DNA from: Paraspadella gotoi
Lineage: Eukaryota; Chaetognatha
DNA: 64,000 nt
Assembly (NCBI GenBank): GCA_051294375.1
Contig: CM119271.1
Coordinates: 15,940,770-16,004,769, forward strand
Direction of reading: 5' to 3'
The notes below the pieces were generated by a model. That model worked only from the letters and a program-made list of their open reading frames with translations, made no database searches and was not told the DNA's origin. A program made the position numbers and the translations under genes. Positions 54,724 through 64,000 of the stretch are shown in pieces (within the stretch, counting starts at the first letter, position 1; each line of letters begins with the position of its first letter).

Positions 54724-55901
54724 ATGGCGTCTCGCTTTAGTGTTGTGCGACCTTGGAAGTACGGCTATCACCCTCTCGTCCCTTACGTCTGGCAAAACAA
54801 ACACCCGCCGCTGCCGCCGTGGCAGAAGGGCGATCCGCAGCGCAGGATTCTCTTTCCCCTTTACACTATGAAGATGTTGAGACCGGAGGCGAGTTTAAAT
54901 TTAATGCAAAATAATTATTAATTAATAAATTAATGTATGTTTTTCCATCGCGATACCCAGATAAGCGTCCCCAAGAACCAAGTCCAGTTCGAATGCTCAA
55001 TGCAAATGAACCAACACGACGTGAAAAACTATTTGGAGCAAATCTACGATATCAAAGTTCATCACGTGAGACTCAAAATATTAAAGGGAGAATCACGAAT
55101 TCACGGCAAAAGTGAGTCGAAAAAAATGAGCCATAAAAACGAGCAATCGAGTTATGGTGAAGAATCCGATCCAAAATCTTACTGTTATGAAAATATAGTA
55201 GTAATTAGTAGTGAGAAATTAGCGAAAACAATATGAAAATAATTCCTTTTTACTTGACAAGCTCCGTTGTCAACTAATAACTTAGGTCTTCATCCATATC
55301 ACCAGATTAATAATCAGAGGAGGATTTAGCCTGTCGTCCAATTCTCCTCTTCCTCTTCTTCTTCTTTCTTCCTCCTCCTCCTCAATATATTTTGTCTAGC
55401 GATACATTCTCTCGTTTCTGTTCTTCGCGAAATATACCATTATTTTCCCTCTATTTCTTCACGCCTTCAATACCCCACAAGATAATAAACAAGCAAAACC
55501 CTGATGATATGAATAGTTATATATATAATAATTAAAATGATGTCATCTCAATTTTCTAAGAACCATGACCCTCGTAGTACAAGTAAATCGACGGGTTTTT
55601 ACCCGATCGCCAACAATTTTACCAATTAGCGATGACCAATCAAGGATTCCAAATTCCCAATCGTCCCCCCCTACTTCTTCCTATTGAAGGCAACTTCGAC
55701 ATCGGACGCCAACCCGACTTTAAATTAGCCTTCGTGACTTTGGCCGACGGAGAGACGTTCGAATATCCCAAGATTCTCCCTGAAGATGGCGACGTTGAAC
55801 TTTCGAAGGAAATGAAAGAATCGGAAATAATGAAGAAATACGACGAGTATCACAAACAACAGAAATGGGAGAAGGGGGGCGGTCCATCCTGGTTCACGTG
55901 A
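54724..55901 (+). CDS. MRPL23: Mitochondrial ribosomal protein L23 (uL23m)
   Basis: Exons 54724-54888, 54961-55111 and 55630-55901 give 195 residues. The protein belongs to the large mitoribosomal subunit near the exit tunnel. Family blocks are RILFPLYTMKMLRPE, VQFECSMQMNQHDVKNYLEQIYDIKV, then PDFKLAFVTLADGETFEYPKILPED and a C-terminal GGGPSWFT. Intron 1 would have a GC-AG pair (GAG|gcgagt...cccag|ATA); no GT donor keeps the frame. Intron 2 uses a standard gtgagt donor and an acceptor ccaattag, with phase 1 on both sides. About 25 residues around that junction (TNQGFQIPNRPPLLLPIEGN) are not shared with the human protein, so junction 2 is less certain. The stop is only 92 bp from the MTRFR start. 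Confidence 0.9.
54889..54960 (+). other. 72-bp intron with a GC-AG splice pair
   Basis: Exon 1 homology ends at LRPE and exon 2 homology starts at ISVPKNQVQF, both in phase 0. The only boundary consistent with both is GAG|gcgagt and cccag|ATA. Confidence 0.7.
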
Positions 55902-55961
55902 AACTCTTCTTAATGTATTGTTATATATTTAAAATTTGTCTTATTTTGTTGAGTTTATACG

Positions 55962-55993
55962 CAGTCTCAGTCTTGGAAAATTGAATTGCGAAG
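55962..55993 (+). promoter_or_regulatory. Acceptor-like site in the 92-bp MRPL23-MTRFR gap
   Basis: A T-rich run ending tttatacgcag (AG at 55963-55964) lies 29 bases before the MTRFR ATG. No AATAAA is visible between the two coding regions. The site could be a cis acceptor in a shared transcript or a trans-splice acceptor. Confidence 0.3.
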
Positions 55994-57065
55994 ATGCTAG
56001 CGAGATCCGTCGCTGGGACTTTGAGAATTTTGTGGGTCCGTGCCTCGGCCTCTTTTTCCTCGTCCTCGTCCTTCTCGGCCAAAGGAGCCGATCTCTCTCA
56101 TTTGATCCCTGAATCGGAATTGTCGGAGAGTTTCGTGACCGGGTCGGGTCCAGGGGGTCAAGCCGTCAACAAGGCGCGCAACGCCGTCTTCTTGAAGCAT
56201 CTCCCTACCGGTGAGAGAATTATTAGGATGCTGGGGAGGGGAAGGGTTCAACTGTTTATTTATAATTTATATTTTATTTATATTTTATATTTCCTTCGTG
56301 CCTCCGTTTGTTTTCAGGAATTTTCGTCAAATGTCACGAAACTCGCAGTTTGCAGGAAAATCGGGATTTGGCGCGAAAATATTTGGCCGAAAAGGTTTGA
56401 ATAATAAATTGAGATTCTTGGTGACTTTAATGACAATAACGATGCGTCGTTGTTAAGATCCGCACTTTCCATAAGAGGACCAACGCTACATCGATCGGTC
56501 CTTGAGTCTGAGTGCGAAAATCAAAAATCCCGTCGCCCGAATTTCGAAACTGACGAGCCCGCGTTTTGTGGCCTCCATTTTTTCGTTTCGATCGCTTCGT
56601 CTCTTGAGATTCTAGAGACGAGGTTTCTATCTGGCTTCACAACATTTTTTTGTGATTGGTGGAATTAATTCTCACGCTCAACTTTTCTATTTTCTTCTCC
56701 AACATCCTTCTCGTTACACTTAACCTTTTTCTTTGTTTCCTATTTGTATTTTCTCCTCTTAAATTCATCACATTTTTACCCCATACTAATTCTTTCTTTC
56801 ATTACTTTCTTTTTCAACTTTCTTTTTTTTTCTGGTTTCTATTGCTGTAACATTTTCTGCTTCTTCTTATTAAGAATCTTATTAAGAATCTTAATCCCCT
56901 CAGGTTGATTTCCACCTCCACGGAGACGACAGTCAACGAAGTTTAAAGGCGACGGAGATTCGAGAGAAGAAAATGGAGAGAAGAGAATCCGCCGTCAAGA
57001 ATCTGGAAAGAAAAGCGAAATTGAAGCGAAAACTTGATGAGAGCGAAAACGTGAACCAAGGATGA
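55994..57065 (+). CDS. MTRFR: Mitochondrial translation release factor in rescue (C12orf65 homologue)
   Basis: Exons 55994-56210, 56318-56394 and 56904-57065 join in phase to give 151 residues, a usual size. MTRFR frees nascent chains from stalled mitoribosomal large subunits and has only the catalytic release-factor domain. The GGQ motif lies in [20 protein letters not shown] at about residue 54. The next blocks are [20 protein letters not shown] and [18 protein letters not shown], and a Lys/Arg-rich helical tail ends the protein. The N-terminus ([20 protein letters not shown]) is a clear mitochondrial targeting peptide. It lacks a codon-recognition domain, unlike MTRF1. AATAAA is near 57466-57471. 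Its upstream neighbours are two other mitochondrial protein genes. Confidence 0.93.
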
Positions 57066-57676
57066 GGACAACAACAACAACGGTTGAAGAAATCCAAAGC
57101 GTTCCTCGAGGGAAAGGGGGGGGAAGTGTAGAAAGTCGTAGCAAGTCCGTAAAGACGTCGTGGACGGACGGACTGACGCACGGAAGGACTGGCGATCGAA
57201 GGATCTCGTCACGGCGGAAAAGAGGACAAAGACATTTAGATGAAGGCGAAGACATTCGTGAAAAAAAAATAAGAAAAAAAAATCACTGAATTTTGGCCAA
57301 AAGAAGTGAAAGATCGTGTGATCGTTAAATAAGCGGAACCAAATCCAACTTTTGGAAAAGTGAAATTGGAAAAGTAAAATCATCTCTTGTAAATTTTCAC
57401 GCGTCTGTGTTACTGTTTGTGATTTCAACTTTGGGGCTCTGAACTCTCCTTTCAATTTTAAACGAAATAAAAGTAAATAAAAATGAAAATCTATTTTTTT
57501 AGTATGATAGCAAGAATTAGGGAGATATTTTACTGAAGCATTTCAGTTCTTTCAATAGAGCAAACACGGAACTAAAGTAAAAAGTTAGAGAAAAATAAGA
57601 AAGCAGTCGAGTCTAAGTAAAATGACGAGTCGTCGATCGTAATCGATCAATCCTTACAAAGAAAACAATAGAAACG
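57066..57676 (+). other. MTRFR 3' UTR and spacer
   Basis: GA/GAC-rich at first, then AT-rich. No independent gene is supported. Two AATAAA-type signals lie near 57466 and 57476. Confidence 0.5.
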
Positions 57677-59209
57677 ATGTCGAGTCGAAACCTTCAATTC
57701 GTCCACTGCAACCGATGCCTCGTCCCGCTAAGCGCCCTCCCCACCGACTCCGCCCATCGTCCCTTCACCGTCACCAACTGCGGCCACATCTTCTGCGCGG
57801 GCTGCTTCGACAAAGGCTGCACCGACTGCTCCGTCTGCGGCAAAAGTGGCGTCCGCGGCGTCAGACTCGAAACGCCGCTGCCCGATTACGTCAAGAGACT
57901 CTTCTCAGATTTCCTGACAGAGTTTGAGGCGGAGAAGAAAGAGAGGGAAGGGAGGAATCAGCTCTTAACCTCGAGATTAAGTCAGGTGCGAGAATCTGAT
58001 TGGTTGAATGGAGGTTTTGAAGGATTGTGATTGGTTGATTGACAATTTTGAAGGATATTGGTTGGATGAATGAAGCTTTTTGAAGGATAGTGATAGGCTG
58101 AATTACGATTTTGAAGGATAGTGATTGGCTGATTGATGATTTTAAAGGATAAGGTTTAGAAGGATAAGGTTCGGATAAATGATTACTGAAAAGAGTAATG
58201 ATTGGTTAAATAACAATTTTGAAGGATAGTGTTTGGATAAATAATAATTTTAAAGAATATTGAATGGTTGAATGACGATTTCGAAGGATAAGGGAATAGG
58301 TAGGCGGGGCTTTACATTTTTAATGTATTTACGACCCAGCGGAGTGCTCTGACATAATTTATCATTTAATGTCATTCTTTCCATGAACACAACCTCGTGA
58401 CTTCAGGTCGCTCTGACCCTAAAGACCGCCTCCGACTCTTTAATCAAAATCGTAGAGGATCTCGGCTCCGCCTCCGAATCCCGCCGTTCCCTCCAGTCCG
58501 CCCGATTCCAGAGCGAGCAGTGGCGAAGTCTGGCCTCCGCCAACCTGCGCTCCTGGGAGAAAGCGAGAAAGGCGCGTGCCGAGGCCGACGCCCACAAGAG
58601 GCGCTACGAACAGTCGGTGCGCGAGAGCGAGGAAGAGCGGAATCGTCTCAACCGCGAGATTCGCCAGTTGATGGATCAGTTGAGCCGAGGGAGATCGACG
58701 GAGCACGTCGGCGCCTCGCCGCGCACCGTGGCGGCGCCGACGGCCTCGACCCGTCCATCGCCTCGTCGACCGGCGTCGTCGTCGCCGCGATTCTTCGACA
58801 TCACCGCTCGATCGCCTTTCTTCCGCAAGATCTCCGCCTCGGCCAAGTCGGTCGCAGAGGATCGATTTGATACGAGGAGAGCTCCGGAAAAGCAGCACCT
58901 CCAGGGGGTCGTCGGGATCGAAACGAATATTAGGATGACAAAGATTTATTTAATTTAAGAATAAATGGTTATATTTAATTCTAGTCCACTATAATATATT
59001 AATATATCCCTGGTTATTATTTGTCTTAATTCGTTTCGATCTTCTGACTTTAGCGTGAGGCGCCCTTCTCCGCCAAACGCAGCGCCAGTCCTTTCCAGTC
59101 TAGAGACGCGGCATCGAAGAAGCGATGCGAAGCCACGCCAGAAATATTTTCCGCAGATCCCGTCGGGTTCCAGTCGCCATTCTTTTCTAATAGAATTAAA
59201 AGGAAATGA
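57677..59209 (+). CDS. RNF212: RING-finger protein of the RNF212/ZIP3/Vilya type
   Basis: Exons 57677-57985 and 58407-58907 are well supported; a third at 59054-59209 is likely (REAPFSAKRSASPF... ending NRIKRK), giving about 321 residues. An N-terminal RING (residues about 10-50: HCNRCLVPL..., TNCGHIFCAGCFDKGCTDCS, VCGK) precedes LETPLPDYVKRLFSDFLTEFE. A long coiled coil (EKARKARAEADAHKRRYEQS and LNREIRQLMDQL) and a Ser/Pro/Arg tail come next. This order fits the ZIP3/RNF212/Vilya group, putative SUMO or ubiquitin E3 ligases that mark crossover sites in meiotic prophase. Exact orthology among RNF212, HEI10 and Vilya is not settled. If the weak exon 2 donor (GGG|gtcgtc) is not used, translation stops at 58958, close to an AATAAA at 58960, giving about 286 residues. 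Confidence 0.8.
57991..58290 (+). repeat. 31-bp minisatellite in intron 1 of the RNF212-like gene
   Basis: About nine diverged units follow the pattern gaaggatagtgattggctga plus about 11 bases ending 'tgatttt'. The array starts right after the exon 1 donor. Confidence 0.75.
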
Positions 59210-59549
59210 GAAGGTAGAGACAGAGAGGCACGGCGCAGAACAGTATTTATTTATTCCCAAAACTGTTTTTATCTTTTATTAATCTTAATCAATTTTTACG
59301 TCATTCATCGTATTATTGAATGTTTTATTATTCCCACGCCTTTTTCAAATCTAACCGAGTTGACACAAAAATAATTTTCTCGTTCGATTATTTTTAGGAC
59401 TGTTAAAAATATAAAACGCCCCCCCTTTTAAGAAAATCGTAATTACGAAAAAAACCACAAACACTTGTATAAATAAAAAATAAGACTAAGAGCGAAGGAA
59501 AATGCGTTGAATCTTTTAAATGCTGACTTTTTAAAAGATCTTGACAAAA

Positions 59550-62500
59550 ATGGCGCATTGGTTTCATCGGAATCCCTTAAAGGCGACCGGGGTGGTGACC
59601 TTTGACCTCAGGGCCGTCGCCTCCACACCGGCGGCTGCGAAAATTACCAGTGAGTTTCGATTTGTTGCCGTTGGTTAGACGAGAAGGTTTAAAGTTTTCA
59701 CGTGGGAATGCAAAATCGAGGAATTATTGTTCAGGCGAACTTCGAATGACTCGTAACAAATTGATCGACATCGTGAAAGACCCAAACCTGGAAGTGGAGA
59801 CCCTCGAGACCGGAGTTCAGCAATATTTTTCTCTCCTACTCGGTCTCATTTTTCCTCCAAAAGGTCAGTTCTTCTTTTTCAGTTTTATAAGTGTAAGTTT
59901 TTCGTCTCATCCGCTTCCCCCCTTTTAAAAATCAATTTTCATATTGCAGTTTTAAGCAAATAATGTGTTATTACTTGATCTGTTTTCCTAAAAATCGATA
60001 AAAATTAAATTTCATCTTTTATGGTTGACTTGTCAATTATTAAATGTTATATTCTTCTAAATGTTGATATGCTTCATCTGTATTTAATGCTCGCCACATC
60101 TGAATATCTGTATGGATCATGATCATGACCATGTATAAAGAAAAACGTTTAATATGAAAATTTTTCTTTACTTTTCTGTCTTAATGTCATTATATCGTTT
60201 ATGAACGTTTGATGTTATACAGAAGGCTTCATATTATAAAATGTGGTACCCCTTTTTTGTGACCAGACCAGTTGTGATACAAATGGAACTATCGAGGCGA
60301 ATTTTTACATTCCACCCCTAAGCTGAGATAAGGGTCCCTGAGGGGGCAGCCCTGAAGGCCACAAATGGTCAAAAATTGTTTTCAAATTTTTTTCAAATTT
60401 TTGTTTTAAACAGTTGCACAGACGTTTACTATTCCACAAAAACGTATTTATTACCTCAAAAATATTCATTTACCTTAATTTTTAGCTTCATGAACATCAG
60501 CAGTTAAAGTCAGATTTGGAATAATTTGGGAAAATTGGAAGTAAAACGATGAACCATGCATCTTCAACCATGCTTAATTATTGCAAATTTATCAATTTTA
60601 GTTCTAAAATGTTTTTTTCTTATGTTTAAAACGTCAATGCACCTGATGCTACTAAAAATATTGGAAAAATAAAAAAAAATTTTTAACATTTTTGGCCCCC
60701 CAGGGGTCCACCCCAAGGGCCCTGTATCTCTTGTCAGGGGTTGAATATCAAAATTCGCCTCGATAGTTCCATTTATATAGTCATTAGCACTCTAAATGTA
60801 ATATTTCATTAAATTTGATTGGGTAGTTTGGTGGGAACAGATTCTGGTCACAAAAAAGGGGTACTACATTTTATAATATGAAGCCTTCTGTAGTTCTTTA
60901 GGAAATAATGTTTATATTTGTCTTTCGTTTTTCCTTAGTTTTATTTTTACTTTGTTATGGTTTTATAGTATTGATATCATTACTGTTTTTTATTGTGTTA
61001 ATATCGTTTTTGTTATTAATAAAAAAAATTAAAAAAACTTAATGTCTTCATCTATTGCCTTTTTATCATCAACGCAATTGTTTTCAGAATGGATAGTAAT
61101 CTTTCAGTCTCATACAGTCCTCTTTATACTAATTTGATCCTTACTATTATTGGTTTTGTTAAAATCGCTTTTGGTCATAAAAAAAGTCTTTGGTAACCAT
61201 AGGCGTCCAAGATTCCGGCGGCGACAGCAAATTACGATTCGCTTTTACTTTTCGATGGAACGATTCCTTGCAAAGCTACGACCAGGAGCCCACGTTAGTT
61301 GATTAGATTGATCATTTCGGGGCCGCGGTAGTTATTAGGCCTTTTAATAATTAATATACAAGCAGTGGATCCCGGAATCTTTACCAAAAATATTTTTCCC
61401 TCGAAGGAACTGCGATGACGCTCTCTTCGAGATTCTCAACATGTCCATCAACGTGGCGTTGTGGTACACCAAGCACGCCGCCAAGCTGGCCGGCGCTAAG
61501 GACGAGCCCTCCATGGACGAGGCCAAGGAGGTTCATCGCTGCCTCCGAAAGGCCGCAGGAATTTTCAAATACGTCAAGGAAAATGTGGGCCGTCTGCTGC
61601 AGGTGTATGGGAGGGACATGATCGATCGATCATCATCATCATCTTCTGAAGAGAGTTTGAAAGAGTTTTGTGCCATGTGAATTTGATAACTGTGATAACT
61701 TCAAAGATGAGTTCTGTCGGTCACCCAGTTACACTGAATTATTGCTGCTGTGATATGCGAATGATTCTAATGGACTCGTTCTCTAAATTAATTTTACTCT
61801 TCAATACATTTTTTTTAAGGTCGGAGAAAAGAATTCCGACCTGGACACGAGAGTTCTGACCGCCTACATGCACATGTGCACCGCCGAAGCGCAAGAAGTC
61901 ACTATCGCTCGCGCCGTCGCCATGAAGGTACTAAAACATTACTTAAATTCGTTAAAAAAATTACATTATTAACTTTTTTTTAAACGTTGAACTTTCAGCA
62001 CGCTCCGAGTCTGACCTCGGCCATCGCCTACGAGACCTCGAACATGTTCGGTCAGGCGGCCAAGTCGTTGGAGTCGCTCGACCAGGAGCTCTGCGCCAAG
62101 TGGCGTCATTATCTCTCGCTCAAGTCAAAGTTTTATCATTCCTTCGCCTTTTGCTATCAGGGCGAGGCTCTCCTCGCCGCCGACAAGGGCGGGGAAGCCA
62201 TCGCCTCTTTGAAGGAATGCAAGAAGCTCTACGAGGAGACGCAGGTTATCTCAGTTTTATGGCAACGGGAGGAATGCATGTGATACCCGGGGGCGCGGGG
62301 GAACTGCGGGGGGCTGCGGACCCTCAGTGACCGCCTCCTGTCACTCTCATATTTAAACCTTATTGAAAGTAAACCAAAAAAATTATGAGAAATAATCTAA
62401 TCAGCTTCAATATGCAAATGAGACTTAGGAACCACAACTAACTGCTTATTTCCCGCCCTTCCCCGTCATCTCACAGACGATCTGCAAGGAGTACCACCTG

Positions 62501-63149
62501 ACCAAAGGACAAGGGACGACGGCGAAACCGCAGGAGCATCAGTTCTACATGAGATTCGGTCCCGTCGTCGCTCGGACGCTGGAAAAGACGGAGAGAGAAA
62601 ACGGATTCATTTATCACCAGAAGGTGCGGGACTGTGCGAGACTGTGCGAGGCTGTGTGGGAAGAGAATTTCACGGGGATCTTGGTACCCCTTCCCTTCTT
62701 TACCCCTTCCCTTCTTTACCACATTCTCCTCTTTACCACCTTGACATCTTTACCCCCTTCACATCTTTACCCCCTTCCCCTCTTTTCCCCCTTCCCCTCT
62801 TTATCCCCTTCCCCCCTTTACCCATTCTCCCTCCTCCTCTTAACCCCTTATCTATTCCCCCTTTTCATCCCATTCTCCTCCCACCTCCCCTTTTTCCCAG
62901 GTCCCCGACAAACCCAACGAGTTAGAGTTAAAAGCGACGTACGGCCTGGCCTCGCCCGAGGAGATGGTTCTGCCGGAGATGAACGGTCAGTGGACGGACG
63001 AGACTTACCGCGCCTTCGACCTCACCCTCAACAAGGTCGACCCCAAAGAGAAGAAGAAGAGAGAGAAGGAGGAGCGGGGCCCCTTGCCGCCGGTCAAGGA
63101 GGCGGAGATCCCTCAGTCCATGCGTCAGTCTGTCTGTTCCGTCATGTGA
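59550..63149 (+). CDS. BROX: BRO1-domain protein BROX, with C-terminal CaaX box
   Basis: Eight exons (59550-59649, 59735-59863, 61203-61293, 61407-61602, 61820-61927, 61999-62244, 62477-62623, 62901-63149) give 421 residues, close to human BROX (411). BROX binds ESCRT-III CHMP4 through its BRO1 domain and acts at membranes, including the nuclear envelope. Matching blocks are [14 protein letters not shown] at the start, [69 protein letters not shown] and [10 protein letters not shown]. The protein ends in CSVM, a farnesylation-type CaaX box, as expected for BROX. Intron 2 hosts a 671-bp Tc1/mariner-like MITE, and intron 6 a fragment of the SINE-like repeat. Intron 7 is a pyrimidine-rich tandem repeat. 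An upstream acceptor-like site (gctgactttttaaaag) lies 12 bases before the start. Confidence 0.96.
60220..60890. mobile_element. Tc1/mariner-like MITE, 671 bp, flanked by TA
   Basis: Ends CAGAAGGCTTCATATTATAA and its exact complement are flanked by TA on each side (60218-60219, 60891-60892). The terminal inverted repeats match over about 49 bases with one or two changes. A second, inner inverted pair (AATGGAACTATCGAGGCGAA at about 60280 and its complement near 60770) makes the element largely palindromic. There is no transposase frame. The near-identity of the ends implies a fairly recent insertion. Confidence 0.85.
62258..62340 (+). repeat. SINE-like repeat, diverged fragment (BROX intron 6)
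   Basis: 'tatggcaacggg', 'gtgatacc' and 'ggaccctcagtgac' follow the order of copies 1-3, but the rest is lost. Confidence 0.45.
62684..62890 (+). repeat. Pyrimidine-rich tandem repeat in BROX intron 7
   Basis: Imperfect units of about 16-17 bases built on ctttacccccttcccct run up to the exon 8 acceptor and supply its polypyrimidine tract. Confidence 0.75.
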
Positions 63150-64000
63150 AGGGGGAGAAGGAATGATCCATTGTGTATTTTTTTAATTATTTACGGTTTT
63201 AGAAAAGGAAAGACGAAAGAGAAAATAATTTAATTTAATTTAATGTATGCAATAATATATAATGTATTAGTTTTATAAAATTAAAATGTATATAATATAA
63301 TGTAATGTATTATTTTTATAAAATTAAAATGTTGAAGTCCCAAGGAAATTGGTTTTATTAGAGGTCAAAAGAATTTACTCTTTCGTTTTTCGTGTGTTCA
63401 CCGATAGGTATTGCTACTTTTTTTCCTAAAAATTGTAAATTGAAATCCAAAATTTCTAATTTTTTTGGGGGGGAAAGTGAATCGCAATGATCTAACAAAA
63501 TGCTCTTCTTATTTTTGGTGCATGAAATTTTGCCACTTTTTCCTCCAATTTAAGGCCACTAGATTTTGCCCACCCCCCCCCCAAATATATTTTTATTAGG
63601 GAAGTTTACTATTTATATAAAAATTGTTTTCCCCTCAAAGAAAATAGTTGTGTGCCATATGATAAAATATTCCATTGTGCATTCCATTGAGTATGTAACG
63701 GTGTACCATTGGAGCTCAGATACAGGATATTGGAATGTTAACCTTTTCATTTTGAATAATATGTATGTACCCCCCCCAATTTCTTTTTAAATTTGCTGAA
63801 ATTTCTGTTTAACAATTGATAGAAAAAAATTTGCGGTATTAAAATTTAAATAACAAATTTAAATATACATACATTAACGAGATTTTTTTTTATCTCGTTA
63901 AATCGGTATTCCATTGTAATATTTTTACTTAAACGATAAAATCGAAATTCGTATTTCGATAATCTTATTTTATATTATGACAAACGTTAAATGGTTTTAT
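63150..64000 (+). other. BROX 3' UTR and AT-rich right edge
   Basis: A ~65-bp imperfect tandem repeat (tgtatt-ag/at-tttataaaattaaaatg) occurs at 63240-63335. C-runs are at 63563-63580 and 63769-63777. No gene was recognised. Confidence 0.5.

Noticed and set aside
55112-55236. Continuation of MRPL23 exon 2 to a stop at 55236
   Set aside because: Reading through gives a Lys/Ser-rich tail and loses the conserved PDFKLAFVTL block. The gtgagt donor at 55112 and phase-matched exon at 55630 restore it.

Overview
The window reads as animal (metazoan) nuclear DNA, probably from an invertebrate. Coding exons are GC-rich and split by short GT-AG introns, while the surrounding DNA is very AT-rich. It is crowded with TTAATTAA-type and GA/CT microsatellites, fold-back repeats and short non-autonomous transposons. 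The proteins are conserved animal ones (CBP/p300, SmD3, PACS, CNOT9, WDR20, COX7A, MRPL23, MTRFR, an RNF212/ZIP3-type RING protein, BROX). An arthropod would fit, but nothing here fixes the phylum.

Layout. 1-5.5 kb: a possible 5' end of a minus-strand gene at the left edge, a doubtful plus-strand terminal exon, then a two-exon four-transmembrane protein gene (2433-3084). 5.5-20 kb: a repeat-dominated stretch without a convincing gene. Its main component is a family with an 11-bp subterminal inverted repeat (GTCGGATCTGC), a terminal hairpin, internal minisatellites and GA tracts; this resembles Helitron-like HINE/DINE elements. 20.4-35.7 kb: a full CBP/p300 acetyltransferase gene with only two coding exons (1.33 kb and 6.73 kb). 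They are separated by a 7.2-kb intron packed with the same repeats and with long inverted repeats carrying hammerhead-ribozyme-like motifs. 37.2-63.2 kb: a compact run of nine plus-strand genes (SmD3, truncated PACS, CNOT9, WDR20, COX7A, MRPL23, MTRFR, RNF212-like, BROX). Exon junctions could be placed for nearly all of them, with open frames and phases that add up.

Functionally, most genes are housekeeping: transcriptional co-activation (CBP), splicing (SmD3), mRNA deadenylation (CNOT9), deubiquitinase control (WDR20), membrane traffic (PACS, BROX), mitochondrial respiration and translation (COX7A, MRPL23, MTRFR) and meiotic crossing-over (RNF212-like). The three mitochondrial genes lie next to each other, with gaps of only 377 and 92 bp between coding regions. 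Every convincing gene is on the plus strand.

Strongest leads: the hammerhead-like motifs in paired inverted repeats, the HINE-like family, the two-exon CBP gene, PACS lacking its C-terminal half, the mitochondrial mini-cluster, and a 100-nt structured hairpin between CBP and SmD3. All calls were made by reading the sequence; no database search was run.
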